From the NCBI GenBank assembly GCA_949295465.1, contig CASFKY010000076.1:1-44661 (forward strand): a stretch of DNA of 44,661 nt. The letters run 5' to 3'. The position numbers and the translations under genes are program-made. Of this stretch, positions 7,156 through 15,007 are shown piece after piece (the stretch's first letter is position 1; the number at the start of each line of letters is the position of its first letter). The notes under the pieces are model-generated. The model was not told the origin of the DNA. It saw only the letters and a program-made list of their open reading frames with translations, and did not search any database. This stretch comes from an uncultured Oscillospiraceae bacterium. Its GTDB lineage: Bacteria; Bacillota; Clostridia; Oscillospirales; Ruminococcaceae.

Positions 7156-7560
7156 ATGGCACACTATCAAACCGCCCAGAAAAAACTGCTGCTGGACTTT
7201 TTAAGCGCCCATGCCCGGCAGGCTTTCACCATTGAGGAGCTGGCCCAGGCTCTGGAGGGCCGGGAGCACGCCCCCGGCAAGAGCACCCTCTACCGGCTGA
7301 TGCCTCTGCTGGTGCAGGAGGGCCGGGTCAAGCGGTTTGTGCGGGGCACCAGCCGGCAGTTTCTGTACCAGGTGATGGGAGAGAGCTGCCGCACTCATCT
7401 GCACCTGAAGTGTTCGGTGTGCGGGCAGATGGTGCACATGGGCCAGGAGGAAAGCCTGTCGCTCCTCCGCCTCATCGACCAGAAATACCACTTTGCGGTG
7501 GATGAGGGGGACACCGTCCTGTTCGGGCGGTGCGAGGCCTGCCGCCGCAGCTCGGTATGA
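7156..7560 (+). CDS. Fur-family metal-responsive repressor, probably Zur-like
   Basis: The 134-residue protein has the Fur winged helix (residues 5-70, TLYRLMPLLVQEGRV recognition region) and the dimer domain with HLHLKCSVCG (81-90) and FGRCEACR (123-130), giving the two CxxC pairs of the structural zinc site plus nearby His residues for sensing. ATG 7156 has GAGGTGG before it; an upstream in-frame ATG at 7123 lies within the promoter. It heads the operon with a zinc-type ABC importer, so zinc sensing is more likely than iron, but manganese cannot be excluded. It probably represses its own operon through the 7-1-7 box. Confidence 0.88.
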   Translation: MAHYQTAQKKLLLDFLSAHARQAFTIEELAQALEGREHAPGKSTLYRLMPLLVQEGRVKRFVRGTSRQFLYQVMGESCRTHLHLKCSVCGQMVHMGQEESLSLLRLIDQKYHFAVDEGDTVLFGRCEACRRSSV

Positions 7561-7608
7561 GAGTTCCGGGCCCCTTCGCCGCCCCCCATCTTACGCAAGG
7601 AGACTTCC

Positions 7609-8619
7609 ATGAGAAAAATTTTTGCCCCGCTCCGCCGCTTTTTCTGTGCGGCGCTCCCGGCGCTTGTGCTGGGGGCCTCCCTGGCCGGCTGCGGTGCCGG
7701 CTCCTCTTTTTCCGCCTCTTCCGGCCCTGCATCGGCCCAGGGTCAGGCAGAGCCCCTGCGCATCGTCTGCACCACCTTCCCTCTCTACGACTGGGCCCGC
7801 CAGCTCACCCAGGGGGCCTCTGTCCAGCTGGAACTGCTCCAGCAGGGGGGCACCGACCTGCACAGCTACCAGCCCACCGCCCGGGACATTCTGTCCCTCA
7901 CCGAGGCCGACCTGTTCTTTTATGTGGGGGGCGAGTCGGACGGCTGGGTGGAACAGGCCCTGGCCCAAGCCCCCAGTGAGACCCGCCGGGACCTCTCGGC
8001 CATGGAACTGCTGGCGGACCGGCTGCTGCCGGTGCCCCAGCTGGAGGGCATGGAGGAGGAAGAGCACCACGAAGAAGAGGAGGAGGAGGACGAACATGTC
8101 TGGCTCTCCCTGAAAAACGCCCGGGCGGCCTGCCAGGGGCTTTGCCAGGCTCTCCAGGAGGCGGACGAAAGCCAGGCCGAACTCTTCCAGGCCAACGGCC
8201 GGCAGTATGACCAGGCCCTGGAGGAGCTGGACGACCGCTATACCCAAACCCTCGCTTCGGCCAGTCGCCGGACCCTTCTGGTGGGGGACCGTTTCCCCTT
8301 CTGCTACCTGGCCGCCGACTACGGGCTGCACTGCTACGCGGCCTTTTCGGGGTGCAGCGCCGACAGCGAGGCCAGTTTTGAGACGGTGGCCTATCTGGCC
8401 GACCGGCTGGAGGCTGAGGCCCTGCCCGCGGTGCTGATCCTGGAGGGGTCCGACACCGATCTTGCCTCCACCATCATCCAGAACACCTCCTCCCGGGACC
8501 AGGAGATCCTGGTGCTGGACTCCATGCAGTCGGTCTCCCCCGCTGAAATCGAGGAGGGAGCCAGCTATCTGGGCCTGATGGAACAGAACCTGACCGTATT
8601 GCAAACCGCGCTGGCCTGA
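7609..8619 (+). CDS. znuA: Zinc/manganese ABC importer substrate-binding lipoprotein (ZnuA-like)
   Basis: A lipoprotein signal ends at SLAGC (Cys28). The 336-residue cluster A-I binding protein keeps metal-ligand His residues in TDLHSY (84) and DEHVWLS (163) and a third His in the YGLHCYAAF segment; just before the second lies the acidic/His run EEEEHHEEEEEEDEH (149-163), typical of zinc-type binders, which collect metal there. It is anchored outside the membrane and hands the metal to the permease. It follows the Fur-type gene by 48 bases with its own AAGGAG site. Zinc is favoured by the His-rich loop. Confidence 0.88.
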   Translation: MRKIFAPLRRFFCAALPALVLGASLAGCGAGSSFSASSGPASAQGQAEPLRIVCTTFPLYDWARQLTQGASVQLELLQQGGTDLHSYQPTARDILSLTEADLFFYVGGESDGWVEQALAQAPSETRRDLSAMELLADRLLPVPQLEGMEEEEHHEEEEEEDEHVWLSLKNARAACQGLCQALQEADESQAELFQANGRQYDQALEELDDRYTQTLASASRRTLLVGDRFPFCYLAADYGLHCYAAFSGCSADSEASFETVAYLADRLEAEALPAVLILEGSDTDLASTIIQNTSSRDQEILVLDSMQSVSPAEIEEGASYLGLMEQNLTVLQTALA

Positions 8620-8645
8620 GCCGGCCCACCGAAAGGAACCTGCCC

Positions 8646-9362
8646 ATGACACAGCTGCTCTGTGAAGACCTTACCCTGGGCTACGAGGGCCAGGCCGTGG
8701 TGACGGACCTGAGCTTTCGGGTGAAACAGGGGGATTACCTCTTTATCCTGGGGGAAAACGGCTCCGGCAAGAGCACCCTCATCAAGACCCTGCTGCGGCT
8801 GATCCCTCCCCTGTCGGGCCGGGTGGAATTCTGCGGCGGGCTGCGGGCGGACGAGATCGGCTACCTGCCCCAGCAGACCCCCGCCCAGCGGGATTTTCCC
8901 GCCTCGGTGGAGGAGATCGTCCTCTCGGGCTGTCTGAACCGGATGGGGCGGCGGCCCTTTTACGGCCGGGCCCACCGGGAACAGGCCCGTGCCAATCTGG
9001 AACGGCTGGGCATCGGCGGTCTGGCCCGGCGCTGCTACCGGGAGCTTTCGGGCGGACAGCAGCAGCGGGTACTCTTGGCCCGGGCCCTGTGCGCGGCCCG
9101 GCGGGTCCTGCTGCTGGACGAGCCCACCGCCGGGCTGGACCCGGCAGCCGCCCGGGAGATGTACGAGCTGATCGCCCGGCTGAACCGGGAGGGGCTCACC
9201 GTCCTCACCGTGAGCCACGACCTGCCCGCCGCCGCCCGCTATGCCGGCCAGATCCTGCATATGGGGCGCCGTCCCCTCTTTTTCGGCCCCCGGGAGGCTT
9301 ATCTGGGCAGCCCGGTGGGCCGGGCCTGCCTGGCCATGGCGAAAGGAGAACAAGATGCTTGA
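8646..9362 (+). CDS. znuC: Metal ABC importer ATPase (ZnuC-like)
   Basis: The 238-residue protein has Walker A GENGSGKST near residue 38, signature LSGGQQQRV near 137, Walker B with LLLDEPTAGLD near 158 and the His switch in VSHDLPAA. It powers metal uptake by the neighbouring permease. The gene overlaps the permease gene by 8 bases, so the two are translated together. Confidence 0.93.
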   Translation: MTQLLCEDLTLGYEGQAVVTDLSFRVKQGDYLFILGENGSGKSTLIKTLLRLIPPLSGRVEFCGGLRADEIGYLPQQTPAQRDFPASVEEIVLSGCLNRMGRRPFYGRAHREQARANLERLGIGGLARRCYRELSGGQQQRVLLARALCAARRVLLLDEPTAGLDPAAAREMYELIARLNREGLTVLTVSHDLPAAARYAGQILHMGRRPLFFGPREAYLGSPVGRACLAMAKGEQDA

Positions 9363-10194
9363 GACCCTGGCCCTGTATTTCAGCTATCCCTTTGTCCGCT
9401 ATGCCCTGGTGGTGGGCCTGCTCATCGCCCTTTCCTCCTCCCTATTGGGGGTAAGCCTGGTGCTCAAGCGGTTCTCCTTCATCGGGGACGGGCTCTCCCA
9501 TGTGGCCTTCGGTGCTCTGGCCGCCGCCACCGTGCTGGACCTGGCCAGCGACATGGTGCTGGTGCTGCCGGTGACGGTGCTCACCGCGGTGCTGCTGCTC
9601 CGCTCGGGGCAGAACGCCCGGCTGAAGGGGGACGCGGCCATCGCCATGCTGTCGGTGGGGGCGCTGGCGGTGGGCTACCTGCTGCTGAACGTTTTTTCCA
9701 AGTCCTCCAACCTGTCGGGAGATGTGTGCACCACCCTCTTCGGGGCCACCTCCATCCTCACCCTCACCCCCGCCGACGTGTGGGCCTGCCTGGGGCTCTC
9801 GGTGCTGGTGATCCTCTTTTTCCTTCTGTTTTACCACCGCATCTTCGCCGTGACCTTTGACGAGACCTTTGCCCGGGCCGCCGGGCTGGGGGCAGGCCGG
9901 CTGAACCTGCTCATCGCCTGCGTGGCCGCGGCGGTCATCGTACTGGCCATGAATCTGGTGGGCTCTTTGCTGGTGTCGGCCCTCATCGTCTTCCCCGCCC
10001 TCACCGCCATGCGACTGTTCAAGAGCTTTCGCTCGGTGACCCTGGCCGCCTGCCTGATCTCGGTGTGCTGCGCAGGGGCAGGGCTGCTGCTCTCCATCCT
10101 GGCCTCCACCCCAGTGGGCGCCTCCATCGTCTGTGTGTACATCCTGGTGTTCGGGGTGGCCTGCGGGCTGGACGGGCTGAGGAGGCGGGCATGA
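9355..10194 (+). CDS. znuB: Metal ABC importer permease (ZnuB/MntB family)
   Basis: The 279-residue membrane protein has about eight helices and the family features GVSLVLKRFSFIGDGLSHVAFGA near the N terminus (the coupling helix region) and AAGLGAGRLNL in the middle. ATG 9355, inside the end of the ATPase gene, follows AAAGGAG and restores the usual family N terminus. It forms the channel for zinc or manganese together with the ATPase. Its TGA overlaps the ATG of the next lipoprotein gene. Confidence 0.92.
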   Translation: MLETLALYFSYPFVRYALVVGLLIALSSSLLGVSLVLKRFSFIGDGLSHVAFGALAAATVLDLASDMVLVLPVTVLTAVLLLRSGQNARLKGDAAIAMLSVGALAVGYLLLNVFSKSSNLSGDVCTTLFGATSILTLTPADVWACLGLSVLVILFFLLFYHRIFAVTFDETFARAAGLGAGRLNLLIACVAAAVIVLAMNLVGSLLVSALIVFPALTAMRLFKSFRSVTLAACLISVCCAGAGLLLSILASTPVGASIVCVYILVFGVACGLDGLRRRA

Positions 10195-10739
10195 AACAGA
10201 AACTTTTGGGCCTGGTCCTGGCCTCCTGCCTGGCTCTGGCCGGCTGCGGCACCCCCGCCGGGAGCGCGCCGGCGCAGTCCCTCCCCTCTCCCGCCCCACA
10301 GAGCACACCGGCCCCGGAAAACACCCCCACCCCACAGAGCGCACCGGCAACGGAGGAGGAATCCGGCCCGGCAAGCGCCGATGGCCAGCCCCAGGTGGAC
10401 CTGACCCAGATGGGTGCCAACATGGTCTATGCGGTGGTGTACCAGATGACCCTGGACCCGGCCGCCTACGAGGGGCAGAGGATCCGGGTGGCGGGGGAGT
10501 ACTACTCGGCCCCCGGCCCCAAAAAGACCTATTTCTTTATATATGTGAGCGACGCCGCCGCCTGCTGCAGCCAGGGGCTGGAATTTGTGCTGGAGGGCGC
10601 CCCTCTCTACCCGGAGGATTACCCGGAAGAGGGCGCCCAGGTGGTGCTCACCGGCACCCTGGAGACCTACACCGAGGAGGGGGATCCCTCCCTCTATTTC
10701 CGGCTGCGGGCCGACCCCCAGGACCTGGCCCCGCTCTGA
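10191..10739 (+). CDS. Lipoprotein translationally coupled to the metal importer, unknown function
   Basis: This 182-residue protein has a lipoprotein signal ending in LALAGC (Cys19), a long Pro/Ala/Ser/Thr linker (20-62) and a compact C-terminal domain with the pattern AAYEGQRIRVAGEYY...TYFFIYVSDAAACC...VVLTGTLETY, which resembles an OB-like beta barrel. ATGA overlap with the permease gene, and AGGAGG upstream, tie its synthesis to the importer. Similar small domains accompany zinc-homeostasis genes in Firmicutes, so it may be an outside metal-handling factor; two adjacent Cys residues could bind metal. The function is not established. Confidence 0.75.
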   Translation: MKQKLLGLVLASCLALAGCGTPAGSAPAQSLPSPAPQSTPAPENTPTPQSAPATEEESGPASADGQPQVDLTQMGANMVYAVVYQMTLDPAAYEGQRIRVAGEYYSAPGPKKTYFFIYVSDAAACCSQGLEFVLEGAPLYPEDYPEEGAQVVLTGTLETYTEEGDPSLYFRLRADPQDLAPL

Positions 10740-10751
10740 GTGCATTTTGCC

Positions 10752-10777
10752 GGCCCCGCCCTTTGGCGGGGCCTTTT
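10752..10777 (+). terminator. Terminator of the metal importer operon
   Basis: A 9-base-pair GC stem (10752-10760 with 10765-10773, loop CTTT) is followed by TTTTG. Confidence 0.9.
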
Positions 10778-10829
10778 GTGCCGCCGAAAGAAAAATTCAC
10801 AAACCGGCCAAGAACCCGGCGCTGAGATG

Positions 10830-10838
10830 TGGTATACT
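10830..10838 (+). promoter_or_regulatory. Extended -10 promoter
   Basis: TGGTATACT precedes the small membrane protein gene by about 60 bases. The -35 region is poor. Confidence 0.5.
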
Positions 10839-10898
10839 GTTCAATAAGCAAAATTTCCGCGCCCCAAAGGGGCGCATTCGCAAAAGAGGATGAAAAGG

Positions 10899-11300
10899 AT
10901 GGAACAGGAAAACCGGCAGCTGATGGCGCTGCTGAAGGAAGTCTATGAGGAGTGGTGCGCCGAGACAGGCAACCCGGGCAGTGTGCGGCTGGCAGAACTG
11001 GAAAGCGCCGCCGCCATGATGGGAGACCTGCACCAGGGCGGCAAGCTGGTTCTGCCGCCCCAGGAGAGCCGCCAGGTGGTGCACCAGCTGCTGGAGGACC
11101 TGAACGAGAAGTCCCTCTATGTGCAGAGCCGCTCCTTTTTGCCCAACGCCGCCAAGGGTCTGCCCGGCTGGGCCAAGTGGGCCCTTCTTGCCTTAGGCGT
11201 GGCGGCTCTGGCCCTGGTGGTCTACTTTGCCGAGGGGGTCACCGCCCGCACCCAGGCCGAGGAGGGGGTCACCAGCGCCGCGGTCTACTCCATCGCCTGA
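10899..11300 (+). CDS. Small membrane protein, unknown function
   Basis: The 133-residue protein has a charged, helical N-terminal part (about 1-88) and one membrane helix (about 93-111, WALLALGVAALALVVYF) near the C terminus, so most of it should be cytoplasmic. ATG 10899 is chosen over 10890 because GAGG then lies 9 bases away. I recognise no domain. It is 29 bases upstream of a TetR-type gene and is probably co-transcribed with it, which hints at a regulated envelope role, but nothing more can be said. Confidence 0.65.
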   Translation: MEQENRQLMALLKEVYEEWCAETGNPGSVRLAELESAAAMMGDLHQGGKLVLPPQESRQVVHQLLEDLNEKSLYVQSRSFLPNAAKGLPGWAKWALLALGVAALALVVYFAEGVTARTQAEEGVTSAAVYSIA

Positions 11301-11329
11301 ATCTGACCCAAGGAAAGGGGGCATCTGCC

Positions 11330-11956
11330 ATGGCCAAAAAGCGCACCCGCAACACCCGGGGCCGGATCATCGCCGCCGCCTGGAAGCTGTTTTACGAGCA
11401 GGGCTACGAGAACACCACGGTGGAGGAGATCATTGAGGCCAGCTCCACCAGCAAGGGCAGCTTTTACCACTATTTCGAGGGAAAAGACACCCTGCTGTCC
11501 AGCCTTTCCTATCTGTTTGACGAAAAATACCAGGAGCTGGAGGCCCAGCTGGACCCGGAAGAGGACCGCTTTGAGAGCCTTTTGTTTCTGAACCGGCAGC
11601 TGTTCGGCTATATTGAGAACTCGGTGAGCCTGGAGCTGCTGGGCCGGCTGCTCTCCAGCCAGCTCATCACCCGGGGCGACAAGCACCTGCTGGACCACAA
11701 CCGGGTCTATTACCGGCTGCTGCGCCGGCTCTGCCTGGAGGGCCAGCAGCGGGGCGAAATCCGCCAGGACATCACCGCCAACGAATTTGTGAAAGCCTAC
11801 GCCCTGGCCGAGCGGGCTTTGATGTACGACTGGTGCTTGTGCAGCGGCGAATATTCCCTGGCCGACTACGGCAGCGGCATGATGCGCCGCTTTTTGAAGG
11901 ATTATCAGCAGGGCCCCAAGCGGCTGGTGTCCTCCGAAAATATTTTGTCCCTATGA
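11330..11956 (+). CDS. TetR-family transcriptional regulator
   Basis: The 208-residue protein has the N-terminal TetR helix-turn-helix (IIAAAWKLFYEQGYENTTV at 14-32, then SKGSFYHYFEGKDTLL with the conserved F-Y-x-Y-F) and an all-helical ligand domain. Start ATG 11330 follows AAGGAAAGGGG. Its target and ligand are unknown; candidates are its own operon and the downstream symporter gene. It ends at a clear terminator. Confidence 0.9.
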   Translation: MAKKRTRNTRGRIIAAAWKLFYEQGYENTTVEEIIEASSTSKGSFYHYFEGKDTLLSSLSYLFDEKYQELEAQLDPEEDRFESLLFLNRQLFGYIENSVSLELLGRLLSSQLITRGDKHLLDHNRVYYRLLRRLCLEGQQRGEIRQDITANEFVKAYALAERALMYDWCLCSGEYSLADYGSGMMRRFLKDYQQGPKRLVSSENILSL

Positions 11957-11990
11957 TATCCAAGGTATCGTACATTTTTTGTATAATACA

Positions 11991-12025
11991 AAAGCATCGT
12001 TTTTATGTTTAAAACGATGCTTTTT
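11991..12025 (+). terminator. Terminator after the TetR gene
   Basis: A perfect 13-base-pair stem (11991-12003 with 12011-12023, 7-base loop) lies in AT-rich sequence and runs into a T-rich tail. The rest of the gap to 12197 is AT-rich and holds the symporter promoter. Confidence 0.85.
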
Positions 12026-12096
12026 GTGTTTTTATTTGTGGCATTGTATCGTTTTTCGTCTAAACTTCATTCTGTATTTTAGTCTGTTTTTGGTTG

Positions 12097-12105
12097 TGGT
12101 ATAAT
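12097..12105 (+). promoter_or_regulatory. Extended -10 promoter of the symporter gene
   Basis: TGGTATAAT is a consensus extended -10 element, giving a leader of about 85 bases before ATG 12198. The -35 is weak. Confidence 0.6.
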
Positions 12106-12197
12106 GGCCCCACTTGCTTTTGGGCAAAAAATTTGTCGGGCCGCTCTTTTTGCGGCAAACCAAGGGGCCGGCCCGCCGAGGGGGACTTTTTTACAGC

Positions 12198-13727
12198 ATG
12201 AACGCCAACGCACTGTATATGATCGCCACCATCGCCGTTTACCTGGTGGCCATGATTCTGGTGGGGGTTTTTCTCTCCAAGAAAAACGAGACCACCGCTG
12301 ATTTCTACCTGGGGGGCCGCAAGATGGGGCCCTTTGTCACCGCCATGAGCGCCGAGGCCTCGGACATGTCCAGCTATCTGCTCATGGGGCTGCCGGGCCT
12401 AGCCTACCTGGCCGGCTGCTGTGAGGTGGGCTGGACCGCCATCGGCCTGGCCGTGGGCACCTACCTGAACTGGCTCATCGTGGCCCGCCGGCTGCGGCGG
12501 TACTCCAGCAACCTGGGGGCCATCACTCTGCCGGATTTCTTTTCCCGCCGGTTCCATGACCGCTCCAACCTGCTCAACGCCATCTCGGCGCTTCTCATCC
12601 TGGTCTTTTTCGTGCCCTACACCGCTTCGGGCTTTGCGGCCTGCGGCAAGCTGTTCCACAGCATGTTCGGCGCCGACTACATGGCTGCCATGCTGCTCAG
12701 CGCCCTGGTCATCGTGGGTTATACCATCACCGGCGGCTTTTTCGCCGTCTCCACCACCGACCTGATCCAATCCATCGTTATGACCATCGCCCTGGTGAGC
12801 GTGCTGGGCTTTGGGGTGGTGTCGGCCGGCGGCTGGACCGCGGTGGCAGAAAACGCCGCCTCTCTGCCCGGCTACCTCTCCCTGACCTCTTCCTACGACG
12901 CCACCACCGGCACCGCTCAGCCCTACAGTTTTCTGTCCATCGTCTCCACCCTGGCCTGGGGCCTTGGCTATTTCGGCATGCCCCATATCCTGCTGCGCTT
13001 TATGGCCATCCGGGATGAGAAGGAACTGGTGCTCAGCCGCCGCATCGCCACCGTCTGGGTGGTGATTGCCATGGGCGTAGCGGTGCTCATCGGCATCGTG
13101 GGCCTGGGCATGACCGCCGCCGGCCGGGTGGAATTCCTGGCAGGCTCCGACAGCGAGACCATCATTGTGCGGATCGCCGACCTGATCAGCCAGCACGGGG
13201 TGGCTGCCGCCCTGCTGGCCGGCCTGGTACTGTCCGGCATTCTGGCCGCCACCATGTCCACCGCCGACAGCCAGATGCTGGCCGCGGCCTCCAGCGTATC
13301 CCAGAACATTTTGCAGGATTTCGCCGGCCTGAAGCTCTTCCCCGCCCAGAGCCTGCGGGTGGCCCGGCTCACCATCGTGGGCATTGCCCTCATCGGCATC
13401 CTGCTGGCCCGGGACCCGGAGTCCAGCGTCTTCGGCATCGTCAGCTTTGCCTGGGCGGGCTTTGGCGGCGCCTTCGGCGCGGTGATGCTCTGCGCCCTGT
13501 TCTGGAAGCGGGCCACCAGCCAGGGAGCCCTGGCCGGCATGATCGTGGGCGGCGTGATGATCTTTGTCTGGAAATATGCCGTGCGGCCTCTGGGCGGCGT
13601 GTGGGATATCTACGAGCTGCTGCCCGCTTTCCTGCTTAGCTTGCTGACCGTGGTGGTGGTGAGCCTTTTGAGCCCCGCCCCCGACCAGACCATGACCGAG
13701 GAGTTTGAGGCTGCCTCCAAGGCTTGA
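12198..13727 (+). CDS. putP: Sodium/proline-type symporter (PutP, SSS family)
   Basis: The 509-residue protein has about 13 membrane helices and the sodium:solute symporter hallmarks: TADFYLGGRKMGPFVTAMSAEASDMS-type helix II region (residues 33-60), GFFAVSTTD in helix VI and AATMSTADSQMLAAAS (about 352-367) with the Ser/Thr residues of the second sodium site. Length matches PutP (about 500). It imports proline with sodium across the cytoplasmic membrane. ATG 12198 gives the family N terminus; AGGGGGA is 12 bases upstream. Proline is the likely substrate, but related solutes cannot be excluded. Confidence 0.88.
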   Translation: MNANALYMIATIAVYLVAMILVGVFLSKKNETTADFYLGGRKMGPFVTAMSAEASDMSSYLLMGLPGLAYLAGCCEVGWTAIGLAVGTYLNWLIVARRLRRYSSNLGAITLPDFFSRRFHDRSNLLNAISALLILVFFVPYTASGFAACGKLFHSMFGADYMAAMLLSALVIVGYTITGGFFAVSTTDLIQSIVMTIALVSVLGFGVVSAGGWTAVAENAASLPGYLSLTSSYDATTGTAQPYSFLSIVSTLAWGLGYFGMPHILLRFMAIRDEKELVLSRRIATVWVVIAMGVAVLIGIVGLGMTAAGRVEFLAGSDSETIIVRIADLISQHGVAAALLAGLVLSGILAATMSTADSQMLAAASSVSQNILQDFAGLKLFPAQSLRVARLTIVGIALIGILLARDPESSVFGIVSFAWAGFGGAFGAVMLCALFWKRATSQGALAGMIVGGVMIFVWKYAVRPLGGVWDIYELLPAFLLSLLTVVVVSLLSPAPDQTMTEEFEAASKA

Positions 13728-13750
13728 GTTTCTGTTCTCTCTTTCCATAC

Positions 13751-13791
13751 GAAAGCGCCCCTGCCGGGGAATCCCCGGCAGGGGCGCTTTC
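13751..13791. terminator. Bidirectional terminator between putP and the LysR gene
   Basis: A perfect 19-base-pair stem (13751-13769 with 13773-13791, loop AAT) flanked by GAAA and TTTC ends both convergent genes. Confidence 0.9.
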
Positions 13792-13805
13792 TTGCTGTAT
13801 CGGGT

Positions 13806-14768
13806 TCAGGGCCCGGTGGCCGGGTCCATATGGCCGGCGGTAAGCTTGATGAATTTCTGCATGGCCAGGCTCACATACCGATTTTTGCGGTGGGAGATGT
13901 ACACCTTGCGCTTGGTCATCTCCCCTGCCAGCTTGTAAAAGACCAGTCCTTCCCCGCTGGCCAGGGTCTTGACGCTGGTATCCGACACAAAGGTGAGGCC
14001 CCGGTTCTGGCGGGTCAGGTCCAGGGCAGTGACCAGCTGGTTGAGATGCAGATAGCTTTTGGGCTCAAAGCCGCAGGCCCGGCAGAGGGCCAGCGCCCGG
14101 GAGTGCATGTCCTGCCCTTTGCGCTGCATGAGGAACCGCTCCTCCCGGAAGCTCTCCAGGGGCACGGGGGCAAACCGATCCTCCAAAAAGCGGCCGGTCT
14201 GCACCTCCTCTAGGGATAGGGCGTAGGGGGCCAGCTTTCGGTTCAGCCGGTTGGCCGCCGGTGCCGCCAGCAGGATGGTCTCATCCAGCACCTTGTACTG
14301 CACCATCAGCTCCGGCTCATACTCGGTGGTGTCCAGGATCAGGTCGATCTCATCCTCCAGCAGCATCTCTCTCAGCTGCACCGTATCGCCCTCCAGCAGG
14401 GAAAAATCCACCTGGCTGTAGTTCTCACTGAACTGGCCGATGATCCCCGGCAGGAGGTGGACAATGAACAGGTGGGGCGCCCCCACGGTGAGGCGGCCGG
14501 TGTGCAGCCGGCGCCGGTCGTCCATATAGCTTTCCAGCTGCTCGCTCAGCCGCAGGATGTGCTGGGCCGTCTCGATGTACACCTTGCCCTCGGTGGTGAG
14601 GGAGACGGGCGTGGTGCTGCGGTCAAAGATTTGCAGCCCCAGCCGGTCCTCCAGCTTGCGGATGGCCAGGCTCAGGGCCGGCTGGGACACATACAGGTTT
14701 TTGGCGGCCTGGGAAAAGCTCTTTTCCTTATACACCTCATAGGCATACCGCATGGCTTTGTCCACCAT
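13806..14768 (-). CDS. LysR-family regulator, divergent from the 5-oxoprolinase operon
   Basis: The 320-residue protein has the LysR winged helix at the N terminus (SFSQAAKNLYVSQPALSLAIRKLEDRLG, about residues 16-43) and a periplasmic-binding-type effector domain. Start ATG 14768 is preceded by AAGGGGG. It is transcribed away from the pxp operon across a 239-base gap that holds a 26-base tandem repeat, the usual arrangement for a LysR protein controlling its neighbour. An effector such as 5-oxoproline or glutamate is plausible but unproven. Confidence 0.9.
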   Translation of the reverse strand: MVDKAMRYAYEVYKEKSFSQAAKNLYVSQPALSLAIRKLEDRLGLQIFDRSTTPVSLTTEGKVYIETAQHILRLSEQLESYMDDRRRLHTGRLTVGAPHLFIVHLLPGIIGQFSENYSQVDFSLLEGDTVQLREMLLEDEIDLILDTTEYEPELMVQYKVLDETILLAAPAANRLNRKLAPYALSLEEVQTGRFLEDRFAPVPLESFREERFLMQRKGQDMHSRALALCRACGFEPKSYLHLNQLVTALDLTRQNRGLTFVSDTSVKTLASGEGLVFYKLAGEMTKRKVYISHRKNRYVSLAMQKFIKLTAGHMDPATGP

Positions 14769-14810
14769 TTTTGCCCCCTTGTTTTTGGTCTTTTTGCGGA
14801 ATTTGTATAA

Positions 14811-14862
14811 TAGTATACTATAAATTCCCGCTTATATAGTATACTATAAATTCCCGCTTATA
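14811..14862. repeat. Two perfect 26-base tandem repeats containing the palindrome TAGTATACTA
   Basis: The unit at 14811-14836 is repeated without change at 14837-14862, and TAG starts a third copy. Each unit opens with the perfect 10-base palindrome TAGTATACTA, which includes TATACT on both strands, followed by an ATTCCCGC segment. It lies 43 bases upstream of the LysR start codon and is likely an operator and/or -10 region for that gene. Confidence 0.9.
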
Positions 14863-14891
14863 TAGAAGCCTTTTTCATTTATATTCTGTAT

Positions 14892-14920
14892 TTGCCCCCC
14901 TGTAAAAAGCGTGTTAAGAT
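14892..14920 (+). promoter_or_regulatory. Promoter of the 5-oxoprolinase operon
   Basis: TTGCCC (14892-14897), 17-base spacer and TAAGAT (14915-14920). Transcription should start near 14927, just before a terminator-like hairpin. Confidence 0.6.
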
Positions 14921-14936
14921 AAAAGCGAACCAAGGC

Positions 14937-14975
14937 AAAGGCGCCGATACTCTTACCCGTATCGGCGCCTTTTTT
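14937..14975 (+). terminator. Terminator-like hairpin in the operon leader (possible attenuator)
   Basis: A perfect 14-base-pair stem (14937-14950 with 14959-14972, 8-base loop) ends in TTTTTT. It lies between the promoter and the first gene, 33 bases before ATG 15008, and follows no gene on this strand, so it may act as an attenuator. Confidence 0.75.
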
Positions 14976-15007
14976 CTAAAAACTGTCCGCAAAGGAGGCA
15001 TTTGTCC

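Noticed and set aside
12399-13748. 449-codon minus-strand frame opposite putP
   Set aside because: His/Gly/Gln-rich product typical of a shadow frame; putP on the other strand has clear motifs.
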